Part shown: positions 24,619 to 33,800 of the stretch, piece by piece | Numbering within the stretch: the first letter of the stretch is position 1 | Layout: each line of letters begins with the position of its first letter | NCBI GenBank assembly: GCA_039814545.1 | Contig: JBCCBB010000007.1 | Span: forward strand, 1-64,000 | DNA: 64,000 nucleotides | Direction of reading: 5' to 3' | DNA from: CALBPI01 sp039814545 | Lineage (GTDB): Bacteria > Pseudomonadota > Gammaproteobacteria > Steroidobacterales > Woeseiaceae | Program-made: the position numbers and the translations under genes | Notes under the pieces: model-generated | The model's input: the letters and a program-made list of their open reading frames with translations, nothing else | The model's database searches: none | What the model was told of the DNA's origin: nothing

Positions 24619-24996
24619 ATGAAACTCCGAATTCGCGATGACAGTCTGCGCTTGCGCCTGGGGCAAGCCGAGGTCTCCAGAATCGCCGAGGGCGAGGCCG
24701 TTGAGGGCTGCATGCGCCTGCCCGCTGGTAACGCGTTTCGGTATCGACTCGAAGGTGTGAGCGACACGTCATCCGACGTCGTTGGTGATGGTTCGGGACT
24801 CACGGTCCGCGTCGCCGCCGCCTCGCTTGGCGACTGGGCACGCGGTGACGGAGTGTCGCTCGCGCTGCAATGCGCAAGCGCTGCCGCCCGCCTCGACGTG
24901 CTGATCGAAAAGGACTTTGCGTGCCTTACGGCGCGTGACGGTGACGACGACGCTGACAGCTTCCCGCACCCAGAGGCGGGCAGTGCCACCTGCTAG
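24619..24996 (+). CDS. DUF7009-like small protein
   Basis: A 125-aa cytoplasmic protein with an opening MKLRIRDDSLRLRLGQAEV that resembles a family I recall as DUF7009. It has no membrane segment and ends with an acidic DDDADS stretch. I chose the ATG at 24619 because family resemblance begins there; an upstream start at 24583 is possible. It converges with the molybdoenzyme gene, the stops overlapping by 4 bp. Function unknown. Confidence 0.7.
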   Translation: MKLRIRDDSLRLRLGQAEVSRIAEGEAVEGCMRLPAGNAFRYRLEGVSDTSSDVVGDGSGLTVRVAAASLGDWARGDGVSLALQCASAAARLDVLIEKDFACLTARDGDDDADSFPHPEAGSATC

Positions 24997-27170
24997 CGGG
25001 CAGCCGCTTCGATGCGAATGGCCGTGTGCTTGAAGGCGGGCGTCTTGCTGCGTGGGTCTACAGCGGTGCCCGTCAAGACATTGGCCTCGGGGTAATAGGC
25101 CATCGCGCAGCCCTCGGGTAGGTCGTGTCGGTACACCGTCACACCGGGCATGCGCCCATGCTCTGAAACGAGCGTCACCGTGTCACCGGGTGCCAGCGCG
25201 TGTCGTTCGAGTTCGGCGTCGCCGAGCATGACGCACCAGCGGTCGTCGGTGCCGCGATAAGCGTCGCGGGTTTCATAGATGATCGAGTTGAACTGGCCTT
25301 CGCTGCGTACGGTGGTCAGCGACAGCTGTTCACCGTCTTCGACGTCGGGCAGGGCGCGGACCTGGAATGTCGCGCGGCCTGTCGTCGTACGAAACGTGGG
25401 GGCATGCATGAGTCGCTGCTCAATGTGAAACTCGCGGCGCGCAACATCGATGTCGGCCAGCGCCCCCATGCCGGGCACGGTGTCTGCGATGGCTTCGCGG
25501 ATCCGCTGATGTTGCCGGAAGGTCTCGAAGTCGATGGGGCAGTCGGGCAGTAGCTTCGTGGCCAGGTCGACGAGAATCGTGACTTCAGGACGGACCGACG
25601 CGTGGCGGATGATGCCGCCGTCCGAGAGCCGCACGTAGTTGAACATCGATTCCTGCGTGGTCGGCTGCCACTCTTCGTCGCGTGCCGACACAGGCAGGAC
25701 GAGCACCTCGCCGTCCCCGAGGCCGCCGACGTGCGACTGGTTGAGCGTGGTGGTCAGCGCCAGCCGAAAGCCGATGCGCCCCAGTGCGGTTTCGGCCCAG
25801 GCCGTGTTGGGGTTGGCCGCGAGCAGGTTGCCGCCCATGAGAATGGCCGCGTCGACATCGCCGGCCGAGGCGGCTTGCATGGCCGCCATCGTGTCCCAAC
25901 CTGCCTCGCGCGACAGTGTGATGCCGAATGCAGACTCCAGTTTCTCGAAGACGTCTTCGGCCAGCACGGGTTTGACGCCGATCGTGCCGATGCCCTGCAC
26001 ATTGGAATGCCCACGTAGCGGTAGCACACCGGCATGCGGTCGGCCGATCATCCCGCGCAGCAGTGCCAGTGCGGCGATGTACTCGATGTTGTCGCAGCCG
26101 TTCTCATGATGGGTCATGCCCATACCCCAGGCGAACACGGCTGAAGTCGATCGCGCGTAAGCCGATGCAACCTCGCGGCACTTGGACTCGGTGACGCCAC
26201 TGGCCGCCGCAATCGTTGCCCAGCTCGTCTGTGCCAGGTCGTCCGCGAAGCCCTCGAATCCGATCGTGTGTTCGTCGATGAAGTCGGTGTCGACCGCACC
26301 GGCTTCGAGCAGCGCCTTGGCCATACCCTTAAACAACGCGAGGTCCCCACCGATGCGCGGCTGCACGTACGTGGAAGCGATGTCGCTGCCGCCCTTGAGC
26401 AGCGAGCGCGCACTTTTCGGTACGGCGAAGCGCACGAGGCCGCGCTCGCGCGCGGGATTGATGACGATGACCTGGCCACCGCGGTCTCGACAGGCCATGA
26501 GCTTGTGGATGAAGCGCGGGTGGTTCGAGGCAGGGTTGGCGCCGATCACGAAGATCGTGTCCGCGCCATCGAGGTCGGCGAGCTCGACGGTCGCCGTGCC
26601 CGTGCCAATCGTCGCGCCCAGCGCCACACTCGTTGCCTGGTGGCAGTAGTAGCTGCAGTTATTAACGTTGTTGGTGCCCCAGGCGCGCGCCAGCAGCTGG
26701 AACACGAAGCCGGCCTCGTTGGACGAGCGGCCTGACGAGTAAAAGAAGGCGCGCGCGGGGTCCGTGGCGCGCAGCCTTGTCGCGGCAATCTCGAGTGCCC
26801 TGTCCCAGTCGACGGGTTGGTAGTGATCAGCGCCCGGTGCGCGGTGCAGCGGCGTCGCGAGCCGACCCAGGTGTTCGAGTTCGTGAGGCGAGAGCTCCGC
26901 GAGCTCGGCGATGGGGTGGCCGAATACGGCTTCGGGGATGGCGGGCTGAATATCCGTGGACTGCGCCTGCACGCTTTTGTTGCAGACCGATGGGAATTCG
27001 CCGAGCTCGTTGGTCATGCCGCCGGCCTGGCCGCCCATGCCGTATGCGCAGGCTTTGCAGGCGTTGTTCGACCTGAGCGCCTTGCCCGTGCGTGCGAGTC
27101 CGATGCGCTGCGCCGTGCGCAGCGTGTAGAGCACCTTCTTGAGGCCGCCACCGACCGTCTCACGTGGCAT
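24993..27170 (-). CDS. FdhF/YdeP-family molybdopterin oxidoreductase
   Basis: A 725-aa cytoplasmic molybdoenzyme. The N-terminus has an unusual cluster motif NACKACAYGMGGQAGGMTNE with a later CNKS, as in YdeP-like proteins, rather than the standard CxxCxxxC of formate dehydrogenase. Conserved segments FFYSSGRSSNEAGF, NNCSYYCHQATSVAL, GANPASNHPR, PLRGHSNVQG and the C-terminal molybdopterin-dinucleotide binding part (LGDAELERHALAPGDTV, YYPEANVLTG) are all present. E. coli YdeP is linked to acid resistance; the substrate is unknown. No second redox subunit or fdhD lies in the window. Confidence 0.92.
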   Translation of the reverse strand: MPRETVGGGLKKVLYTLRTAQRIGLARTGKALRSNNACKACAYGMGGQAGGMTNELGEFPSVCNKSVQAQSTDIQPAIPEAVFGHPIAELAELSPHELEHLGRLATPLHRAPGADHYQPVDWDRALEIAATRLRATDPARAFFYSSGRSSNEAGFVFQLLARAWGTNNVNNCSYYCHQATSVALGATIGTGTATVELADLDGADTIFVIGANPASNHPRFIHKLMACRDRGGQVIVINPARERGLVRFAVPKSARSLLKGGSDIASTYVQPRIGGDLALFKGMAKALLEAGAVDTDFIDEHTIGFEGFADDLAQTSWATIAAASGVTESKCREVASAYARSTSAVFAWGMGMTHHENGCDNIEYIAALALLRGMIGRPHAGVLPLRGHSNVQGIGTIGVKPVLAEDVFEKLESAFGITLSREAGWDTMAAMQAASAGDVDAAILMGGNLLAANPNTAWAETALGRIGFRLALTTTLNQSHVGGLGDGEVLVLPVSARDEEWQPTTQESMFNYVRLSDGGIIRHASVRPEVTILVDLATKLLPDCPIDFETFRQHQRIREAIADTVPGMGALADIDVARREFHIEQRLMHAPTFRTTTGRATFQVRALPDVEDGEQLSLTTVRSEGQFNSIIYETRDAYRGTDDRWCVMLGDAELERHALAPGDTVTLVSEHGRMPGVTVYRHDLPEGCAMAYYPEANVLTGTAVDPRSKTPAFKHTAIRIEAAAR

Positions 27171-27249
27171 GCGCGAGGCTCCGAATCTGTGTGCGACTTA
27201 TGGTAACGCACGGCTCCCCGCACGGTGTGCGGCGCCGGGTGACGCTATA

Positions 27250-28788
27250 ATGGCCGACTCGACAAACGCCCCCAGTGCCATGCTCGACGGAACCCCACAA
27301 GACGACGCGGTTCAGACCGCCGTGCACGACCACGAAATCGTGATCGTGGGCGCGGGGCTGTCGGGTATCTGCGCGGGCTGGCATCTGACGCGGTCGCGCC
27401 CGTCGGCTGACATCGCGATTCTCGAGGCGCGTGAGGCCATGGGCGGCACCTGGGACCTGTTCCGCTATCCGGGCATTCGCTCGGACTCGGATATGCCGAC
27501 GCTGGGCTTTGCGTTCCGGCCGTGGATCCGTGAGCAATCCATCGCCGACGGCCCGAGCATTCGCGAGTACATCCGCGAGACGGCCGCCGAGGCTGGGCTC
27601 GACAAGCTGATACGGTTCGGCCATCGCATGACCTCAGCGAACTGGGACAGCGCACTGCGGCGCTGGCGCCTCACGGTCACGGTGAACGGTGGCGCCACCG
27701 AGATTCGTTGCCGCTTTCTCATGATGTGCACGGGCTACTACCGCTACTCGGCGGGCCATCTGCCAGAGTTTGAAGGTCTTGATGACTACGAAGGTCAGGT
27801 CATTCATCCACAGCAGTGGCCGGAAGACCTCAACCTCAAAGGTCAGCGCGTTGCCGTGATCGGCAGCGGGGCGACGGCCGTGACGCTCGTACCCGAGCTC
27901 GCGCAGCGCGGCGCGCAGGTGACCATGGTGCAGCGCACGCCGAGCTACATTGCCGTGATGCCCGCGCGCGATGCGGTCAGCCGGTTCATGCACAAGGCGT
28001 TCGGTGCACGCGCCGCGCACTTTCTGACGCGTTGGAAGAACATCCTCTACACGATGTTCACGTTCAACCTGTCGCGCTGGAAGCCCAATTTCGTGCGCAA
28101 CAACATCCTGAAAAACATCCGTGCGGAAGTGGGCGACCGGCTTGATGTCGACAAGCACTTTCGCCCGCCTTACGACCCCTGGGACCAGCGTCTGTGCCTC
28201 GCGCCCGACGGGGATCTCTTCGAGGCCATCAAGGCGGGCCAGGTGGAGATGGTCACCGACCAGATCGCGCGCTTTGAAGCCGACGGCGTACGCATGGCGT
28301 CGGGCGAGAAGGTCGTTGCGGATACCGTCATCACAGCGACGGGGCTGTCACTGCTCGTCGCGGGTGGCGCCAAGCTGCACGTCGATGGCGAACCGATATC
28401 GGCCAACAGCCGCGTGACCTACAAGGGCGCCATGTTGTCGGGGTTGCCCAACCTGGCCCTGACCATGGGTTACACCAACGCGTCCTGGACCTTGAAGTGC
28501 GAGCTCATCGCGCGCTGGGTGGTGCGCCTGCTCGCGCACATGGACCGGCACGGTTTCGACGTAGTGACGCCCGAGTATTCTGGTACGGGTCCGTACCGGC
28601 CGTTTATCGACCTCGACTCGGGCTACATCGCGCGCGCGGCCGATCGGCTGCCCAAGCAAACAGGCACGGCGCCCTGGACCGTGAATCAAAATTACTTTCT
28701 GGACTTGCGCACGTTTCGCTACGCGCGCATCGATGACGGCGCGCTCGCGTTTGAGCGCGTGCCCGAACGGGCGTCAGCCGTCGCCTGA
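27250..28788 (+). CDS. FAD-dependent monooxygenase, Baeyer-Villiger-like
   Basis: A 512-aa flavoprotein. The FAD Rossmann motif VGAGLSGICAGWHL follows a short leader; the segment GGTWDLFRYPGIRSDSD is the hallmark of this flavin monooxygenase group. The Baeyer-Villiger fingerprint appears as YEGQVIHPQQWPE (Phe replaced by Tyr), and the NADPH motif is IGSGATA. Such enzymes oxygenate ketones or long-chain hydrophobic compounds. The start is uncertain: the ATG at 27250 overlaps a TATAAT hexamer (27246-27251), so translation may instead begin at ATG 27280; both lie upstream of the conserved domain. Confidence 0.88.
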   Translation: MADSTNAPSAMLDGTPQDDAVQTAVHDHEIVIVGAGLSGICAGWHLTRSRPSADIAILEAREAMGGTWDLFRYPGIRSDSDMPTLGFAFRPWIREQSIADGPSIREYIRETAAEAGLDKLIRFGHRMTSANWDSALRRWRLTVTVNGGATEIRCRFLMMCTGYYRYSAGHLPEFEGLDDYEGQVIHPQQWPEDLNLKGQRVAVIGSGATAVTLVPELAQRGAQVTMVQRTPSYIAVMPARDAVSRFMHKAFGARAAHFLTRWKNILYTMFTFNLSRWKPNFVRNNILKNIRAEVGDRLDVDKHFRPPYDPWDQRLCLAPDGDLFEAIKAGQVEMVTDQIARFEADGVRMASGEKVVADTVITATGLSLLVAGGAKLHVDGEPISANSRVTYKGAMLSGLPNLALTMGYTNASWTLKCELIARWVVRLLAHMDRHGFDVVTPEYSGTGPYRPFIDLDSGYIARAADRLPKQTGTAPWTVNQNYFLDLRTFRYARIDDGALAFERVPERASAVA

Positions 28789-28792
28789 CCGC

Positions 28793-28966
28793 TCAGTACA
28801 CCTGCAGCGGCATGCTGTTGTAGGGGTCGGTCGATACCTCAGGTGCCTCGAGCTCGAAGTCGGCTTCAGGCACATCCCCGGCCCATACACTGTGGCCCAG
28901 ATCGTTGACGGCGATCTTGGGGCGCGGCAGGCGAATCGTATCGCCGATGTGGTTTGCGTCGTCCAT
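28793..28966 (-). CDS. 57-residue hypothetical protein
   Basis: A short open frame of 57 codons, ATG at 28966 to TGA at 28793, fitting exactly between the stop of the monooxygenase (4 bp away) and the acs promoter. Codon use is strongly GC-ending like the neighbours. The product starts MDDANHIGDTIRLPRPKI and ends NSMPLQVY; it is acidic, Pro-rich, has no TM segment or signal, and I do not recognise a family. The ribosome site is weak (GGACCG). It may be a short accessory protein or chance frame; codon bias favours real. Confidence 0.5.
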   Translation of the reverse strand: MDDANHIGDTIRLPRPKIAVNDLGHSVWAGDVPEADFELEAPEVSTDPYNSMPLQVY

Positions 28967-29026
28967 GACGGTCCAGCGGCAGTCCCTTGACGAACTTTAT
29001 GGTAAATCGGGTGGATAGCGCCGATC

Positions 29027-29042
29027 TGTGACCGGGGTCACA
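29027..29042. promoter_or_regulatory. Perfect CRP-type binding site upstream of acs
   Basis: TGTGA-CCGGGG-TCACA matches the CRP consensus half-sites exactly with the standard 6-bp spacer. It is centred about 138 bp before the acs ATG. In E. coli, acs is activated by CRP from upstream sites, so this is a likely carbon-status control point. Confidence 0.65.
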
Positions 29043-29095
29043 ACCTGCGACACCGGATAGGGGCGACCGGAGACGGTCACTTCGGGGGAATCAGC

Positions 29096-29125
29096 TGTGC
29101 CGCGGTTGGCACAAGCGCCTATTAT
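29096..29125 (+). promoter_or_regulatory. Inverted repeat and -10-like box in front of acs
   Basis: TGTGCC-N6-GGCACA (29096-29113) is followed by TATTAT (29120-29125), 47 bp before the ATG. The repeat sits where the -35 region would be, so it may be an operator. No good -35 hexamer is visible. Confidence 0.4.
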
Positions 29126-29172
29126 TGGGCCATCGCGGGGATACCGCAGATCGTCAAGCGCAGGGGGGTGGG

Positions 29173-31113
29173 ATGACGCGGCTGCAATCAGTCAATGAGT
29201 ACTATCAAGAGCACGGATTCGTAGACGCTGCAGAATACGAAGCACGCTACAAGCGCTCGATTGAAGACAACGAAGCCTACTGGGCGGAACAGGCGGGCTG
29301 CATTGACTGGTTGACGCCGTTTACCAAGGTAAAAGACGTCTCCTACGCCCGAGAGGACCTGCATATTCGCTGGTTCGAGGACGGCGAGCTCAACGTCTGC
29401 GTCAACTGCGTCGACCGCCATCTGGCAGCCAAGCACGACGAGACCGCCATTATCTGGGAGGGCGACGACCCCGGGACGGCGCTCAAGATCAGCTACGGCG
29501 AGCTGTACGAACGCGTCTGCCGGTTTGCCAATGTGCTCAAGACGATGGGTGTCGCCAAGGGTGACCGCGTCACCATTTACATGCCGATGATTCCCGAAGC
29601 CGCGGTCGCGATGCTGGCCTGCGCGCGCATCGGCGCGATTCATTCAGTGGTGTTTGGCGGTTTCTCACCGGACGCTTTGGCGGGTCGCATCATCGACTGC
29701 GATTCCAGTGTGGTGATCACTGCCGACGAAGGTCGTCGCGGGGGCCGCACGATTCCGCTGAAAGCTAATGTAGATGCAGCCGCTGCGATCGACGGGGTCA
29801 ACTCACTGCAAAAGGTACTCGTGGTGCAAAACACGGGCGGGAACATCGAATGGCACGGAGACCGCGATGTCTGGCTGCACGAAGCGGCCGAGCAGGTCGA
29901 CGCCGATTGCCCCCCGGTGCCTACGAATGCCGAGGACCCGCTGTTCATTTTGTACACGTCGGGCTCGACCGGTAAGCCAAAAGGCGTGTTGCACACGAGT
30001 GGCGGTTACCTGGTCTATGCCACCACCACGTTTCGCGACGTCTTCAACTATCAGCCCGGCGATATCTACTGGTGCACGGCAGACGTCGGCTGGGTCACCG
30101 GGCATTCCTACATCGTCTACGGGCCGCTCTCGAATGGGGCCACCACGTTGATGTTCGAGGGCGTGCCGACATATCCGGACGCATCGCGGCTTTGGGCGGT
30201 CTGCGACAAGCACGCCGTCAACATCTGCTACACCGCACCGACGGCCATTCGTGCGTTGATGCGCGAGGGCGACGCGCCTGTGAAACGGACCTCACGCGAG
30301 TCACTGCGTTTGCTCGGATCGGTTGGTGAGCCGATCAACCCCGAGGCCTGGGAGTGGTATTGCGATGTCGTGGGCGACGGCCGTTGTCCGATCGTGGATA
30401 CCTGGTGGCAAACCGAAACCGGCGGCGTGCTCATTAGCCCGCTACCTGGGGCGACCGCCTTGAAACCCGGCAGCGCGACGCGGCCGCTGTTCGGAATCCA
30501 GCCGGCCTTGCTGGATGCCGAGGGCAATGAGATCGAAGGCGAAGGTGCGGGCAATCTGGTCATCAAGGACAGCTGGCCTGGACAGATGCGGACGGTTTAC
30601 GGTGATCACCAGCGATTCATCGACACCTACTTTTCCACCTTCGACGGCGTCTACACCACAGGCGACGGCGCGCGTCGAGACGCCGACGGCTACTACTGGA
30701 TCACGGGGCGCGTTGACGATGTACTGAATGTCTCCGGCCACCGCATGGGCACGGCCGAAGTCGAATCCGCACTCGTGGCCCATGAGTGCGTTGCCGAGGC
30801 CGCCGTGGTCGGCTACCCGCACGACATCAAGGGGCAGGGTATTTACGTCTACGTGACGCTCATGGAGGGTGTCGAACCCAGCGAGGCGCTGCGCGGCGAA
30901 CTGCGGCAGTGGGTGCGCAAGGAAATCGGCCCCATCGCCACGCCCGATCTGATTCAGTGGGCACCAGGCCTGCCGAAGACGCGCTCTGGAAAAATCATGC
31001 GCCGGATTCTGCGCAAGATTGCCGAGGACGACTTCGGCAATCTCGGCGACACCTCAACCCTGGCCGACCCCGGTGTGGTCGAGGACCTGATCGCCTCGCG
31101 CCAGAATCGCTAA
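29173..31113 (+). CDS. acs: Acetyl-CoA synthetase (acetate-CoA ligase)
   Basis: Activates acetate with ATP and CoA to acetyl-CoA. The 646-aa length is standard. Motifs: VFGGFSPDALAGRI, the P-loop-like YTSGSTGKPKGVLHT, WWQTETGG in the acetate pocket region, the hinge and TGDGARRDADGYYW, and the C-terminal LPKTRSGKIMRR, whose Lys is the known acetylation site in this family. The ATG at 29173 follows a G-rich ribosome site; an in-frame upstream start at 29125 falls within the promoter. Upstream CRP-type site and downstream acetate-type symporter genes make this an acetate or short-acid uptake and activation operon. Confidence 0.96.
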   Translation: MTRLQSVNEYYQEHGFVDAAEYEARYKRSIEDNEAYWAEQAGCIDWLTPFTKVKDVSYAREDLHIRWFEDGELNVCVNCVDRHLAAKHDETAIIWEGDDPGTALKISYGELYERVCRFANVLKTMGVAKGDRVTIYMPMIPEAAVAMLACARIGAIHSVVFGGFSPDALAGRIIDCDSSVVITADEGRRGGRTIPLKANVDAAAAIDGVNSLQKVLVVQNTGGNIEWHGDRDVWLHEAAEQVDADCPPVPTNAEDPLFILYTSGSTGKPKGVLHTSGGYLVYATTTFRDVFNYQPGDIYWCTADVGWVTGHSYIVYGPLSNGATTLMFEGVPTYPDASRLWAVCDKHAVNICYTAPTAIRALMREGDAPVKRTSRESLRLLGSVGEPINPEAWEWYCDVVGDGRCPIVDTWWQTETGGVLISPLPGATALKPGSATRPLFGIQPALLDAEGNEIEGEGAGNLVIKDSWPGQMRTVYGDHQRFIDTYFSTFDGVYTTGDGARRDADGYYWITGRVDDVLNVSGHRMGTAEVESALVAHECVAEAAVVGYPHDIKGQGIYVYVTLMEGVEPSEALRGELRQWVRKEIGPIATPDLIQWAPGLPKTRSGKIMRRILRKIAEDDFGNLGDTSTLADPGVVEDLIASRQNR

Positions 31114-31138
31114 TCCACATCACGTCCCAAGGCAGGAT

Positions 31139-31387
31139 ATGACCAACAAGAAGGGTTACTGGCGTGCCAACCTGCGCCTCGTGTTTGGCTGCATGGTGGT
31201 GTGGTTCATCGTCAGCTTCGGGTTCGGAATCATTCTTGTTGAACCGCTCAACAACATAAAGATAGGTGGCTACAAGCTGGGATTCTGGTTCGCCCAGCAG
31301 GGCTCCATCTACGTCTTTGTCGCACTGATCTTTTTCTACGCGTGGCGGATCGGGAAGCTCGATCGCGAATACGGCGTCGCGGAGTAA
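31139..31387 (+). CDS. DUF4212 small subunit of sodium:solute symporter
   Basis: An 82-aa membrane protein with two TM helices (MVVWFIVSFGFGIILVEPL and ISIYVFVALIFFYAW-like) and the YWRANLRL opening usual in DUF4212. These small subunits are regularly encoded just before a VC_2705-type solute:sodium symporter, as here with a 7-bp gap. Predicted role: partner or assembly subunit for the permease. Confidence 0.9.
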   Translation: MTNKKGYWRANLRLVFGCMVVWFIVSFGFGIILVEPLNNIKIGGYKLGFWFAQQGSIYVFVALIFFYAWRIGKLDREYGVAE

Positions 31388-31394
31388 GCCGCAG

Positions 31395-33125
31395 ATGACG
31401 CTGCAGACCCTCACGTATCTCGTCGTCGGCGCGACATTCGCCCTCTACATCGGTATCGCAATCGCGTCGCGCGTGAACTCGACCAGCGACTTCTACGTAG
31501 CGGGCGGCGGCATCCACCCGATCGCCAACGGCATGGCCACCGCCGCAGACTGGATGTCGGCCGCGTCGTTCATCTCGATGGCCGGGCTCATCGCCTTCAT
31601 GGGCTACGGCGGGTCCGTATTCCTCATGGGCTGGACGGGCGGCTACGTGCTGCTGGCCATGCTGCTCGCGCCCTACCTGCGCAAGTTCGGCAAGTTCACG
31701 GTGCCCGAGTTCATCGGTGACCGGTACTACTCCAAGGCCGCGCGCATCGTTGCTGTCATCTGCCTCATCATCGCCTCGATCACTTACGTCATCGGCCAGA
31801 TGAAGGGCATCGGCGTGGCGTTCTCGCGCTTCCTCGAGGTCGACTACAACGTGGGCCTCACGATCGGCATGGCGATCGTTTTCTTCTACGCCGTCATGGG
31901 CGGCATGAAGGGCATCACCTACACGCAGATCGCACAGTACTGTGTGTTGATCCTCGCCTACACGATCCCGGCCATCTTCATCTCGCTGAATCTGACGGGA
32001 AACCCGTTCCCGCAGCTGGGTCTTGGCGACACGCTCGTCGGCACCTCGACCTACCTGCTCGACAAGATCGACCAGGTGGTCATGGAGTTAGGCTTCGCGG
32101 AGTACACGACCAATGCCAGGCTAAGCCTGACCAACATGTTCATGTACACGATGTCGCTCATGATCGGCACGGCAGGCCTGCCGCACGTGATCATTCGCTT
32201 CTTCACGGTGCCGAAGGTCAAGGACGCACGCAGCTCCGCGGGCTGGGCGCTGGTGTTCATCGCCATCCTCTACACGACGGCACCGTCGGTCGCGGCCATG
32301 GCGCGCCTGAACCTCATGCAGACGATCGAGCCCACGCCCGGTGAGTACATGAAGTACGAAGAGCGCCCGACCTGGGTCAGCAACTGGGAGAAAACGGGCC
32401 TGCTCGAGTTCGAGGACAAGGATGGCGACGGTCGCATCCGTTACTCGGCCGACCCGGAGCTCAACGAGGTCAAGAAGATCGACAACGACATCATGGTCCT
32501 GGCCAACCCCGAGATCGCGCAGCTGCCCAACTGGGTCATCGCGCTCGTTGCGGCGGGCGGACTCGCGGCCGCGTTGTCGACAGCGGCCGGGTTACTGCTC
32601 GCGATCTCGTCGGCCATCTCGCATGACCTGCTCAAGGGGGTATTCAAGCCCGACATCAGCGAGCAACAAGAGCTCCTGGCGAGTCGTATCGCGATGGCGG
32701 GTGCGATTGGTGCGGCGGGCTATCTGGGGTTCAATCCACCCGACTTTGCGGCCGGGACCGTGGCATTGGCCTTCGGTCTCGCGGCATCGTCGATCTTCCC
32801 GGCGCTCATGATGGGGATCTTCTCGAAGAAGATGAACAAAGAGGGCGCCATCGCCGGCATGATCGCGGGTATCGGTGTCACCTTGTTCTACGTATTCCAG
32901 CACAAGGGCATCATGTTCGTCGCCAGCACCGCATTCCTTGGGGAGATGCCGGCCAACTGGTTCTTCGGTATCGAGCCCAACGCCTTCGGTGCCGTGGGTG
33001 CCATCGTTAACTTCGCGGTTGCCTATGCGGTCTCGGCGATGACCGCCAACCCACCAGATCACATCCAGCGCCTGGTCGAGGACATTCGTGTCCCGGCCGG
33101 TGCGGGTGGCGCGACGGGCCATTGA
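31395..33125 (+). CDS. Sodium:solute symporter, VC_2705/ActP-like
   Basis: A 576-aa SSS-family permease with about 13 TM helices. The N-terminal VNSTSDFYVAGGGI and the MATAADWMSAASFISMAG segment identify the acetate/pyruvate-type group; SSIFPALMMGIFSKKMNKEGAIAGM lies near the C-terminus. Between two helices (about residues 310-375) there is a long soluble loop with DKDGDGRI, an EF-hand-like Asp pattern. Co-transcribed with acs and the DUF4212 gene, it most likely imports acetate or a related monocarboxylate with Na+. Confidence 0.9.
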   Translation: MTLQTLTYLVVGATFALYIGIAIASRVNSTSDFYVAGGGIHPIANGMATAADWMSAASFISMAGLIAFMGYGGSVFLMGWTGGYVLLAMLLAPYLRKFGKFTVPEFIGDRYYSKAARIVAVICLIIASITYVIGQMKGIGVAFSRFLEVDYNVGLTIGMAIVFFYAVMGGMKGITYTQIAQYCVLILAYTIPAIFISLNLTGNPFPQLGLGDTLVGTSTYLLDKIDQVVMELGFAEYTTNARLSLTNMFMYTMSLMIGTAGLPHVIIRFFTVPKVKDARSSAGWALVFIAILYTTAPSVAAMARLNLMQTIEPTPGEYMKYEERPTWVSNWEKTGLLEFEDKDGDGRIRYSADPELNEVKKIDNDIMVLANPEIAQLPNWVIALVAAGGLAAALSTAAGLLLAISSAISHDLLKGVFKPDISEQQELLASRIAMAGAIGAAGYLGFNPPDFAAGTVALAFGLAASSIFPALMMGIFSKKMNKEGAIAGMIAGIGVTLFYVFQHKGIMFVASTAFLGEMPANWFFGIEPNAFGAVGAIVNFAVAYAVSAMTANPPDHIQRLVEDIRVPAGAGGATGH

Positions 33126-33210
33126 ATGGTGGCCTGGCACAAGGGGTCAGCTTCGGCTGCCCCCGTCTCTTGTGGTCCGCGGCTCGGCCACGTTGTCTAT
33201 CGGACGGCAC

Positions 33211-33240
33211 AAAAAAACGGCGCCCCAGGGGCGCCGTTCT
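33211..33240. terminator. Bidirectional Rho-independent terminator
   Basis: AACGGCGCCCC (33216-33226) and GGGGCGCCGTT (33228-33238) form a perfect stem, flanked by seven A residues on the left and TTCTT on the right. It can end both the acs-symporter operon and the convergent VPAP-CTERM gene. Confidence 0.88.
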
Positions 33241-33263
33241 TACGTCACAGGTGACGACGTTTA

Positions 33264-33800
33264 TTATCTGCGAGAACGCCGTCCAAAGTGAACGCCGCAA
33301 AGACCCAAGCCCAACAAAAGCAATGTGGCTGGAGCCGGCACCTCGGTGACATGAGCGATCAGCTTCGACTTCTTCCACCAGAAATCGTTGTGTCCGCCCG
33401 GCATGTCCACCGCTGTAACCGTGACCGCGAGAACCCCGTAGGCGTTCAAAGTGTCGATGCCGTCCTGACCAACCGTGAGCCACCGAACGTCAAATCCGAA
33501 TACGTGCGTGCCGTCAACCTCGAACAGGCCGGAGACGCCGTCGCTGGAGATATCGGCCACGTCATAGGACCAATCGGGAAGCAGGTAGCCGTCGGAAAAT
33601 GCGAGCCGGAGTCGTGCCGAGTTCACCATGTATTCGTCGGGTACGCCGTCATCCGTGAGGTCGTGATACACAGTGTGTGATTCACCTTCGCTCAGGAATT
33701 GAAACGGGTTGTCGACGTCTGTAATGACCAGCGCGTTGACTGCGCTGGAAAGCATCATGACTGCGGCGGCGGCGAGTACCTTGATCGATGTTGCTGTCAT
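33264..33800 (-). CDS. Exported VPAP-CTERM (PEP-CTERM-like) protein
   Basis: A 178-aa secreted protein. Signal peptide ends near SSAVNA; the middle has beta-rich sequence with DLTDDGVPDE and no known enzyme motif. The C-terminus EVPAPATLLLLGLGLCG followed by RRSRR is the tripartite PEP-CTERM sorting signal in its VPAP form, recognised by exosortase. The start ATG 33800 has GGAA upstream; ATG 33812 is an alternative. No exosortase gene lies in this window. Confidence 0.8.
   Translation of the reverse strand: MTATSIKVLAAAAVMMLSSAVNALVITDVDNPFQFLSEGESHTVYHDLTDDGVPDEYMVNSARLRLAFSDGYLLPDWSYDVADISSDGVSGLFEVDGTHVFGFDVRWLTVGQDGIDTLNAYGVLAVTVTAVDMPGGHNDFWWKKSKLIAHVTEVPAPATLLLLGLGLCGVHFGRRSRR

Noticed and set aside
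27246..27251. TATAAT as a firm -10 box for the monooxygenase
   Set aside because: It overlaps the most likely ATG and there is no -35 box 17 bp upstream, so I only mention it as a reason to doubt the start.
29105..29125. TTGGCAC as the -24 box of a sigma-54 promoter before acs
   Set aside because: The matching -12 GC element is absent at the required spacing (CCTATTA is found).
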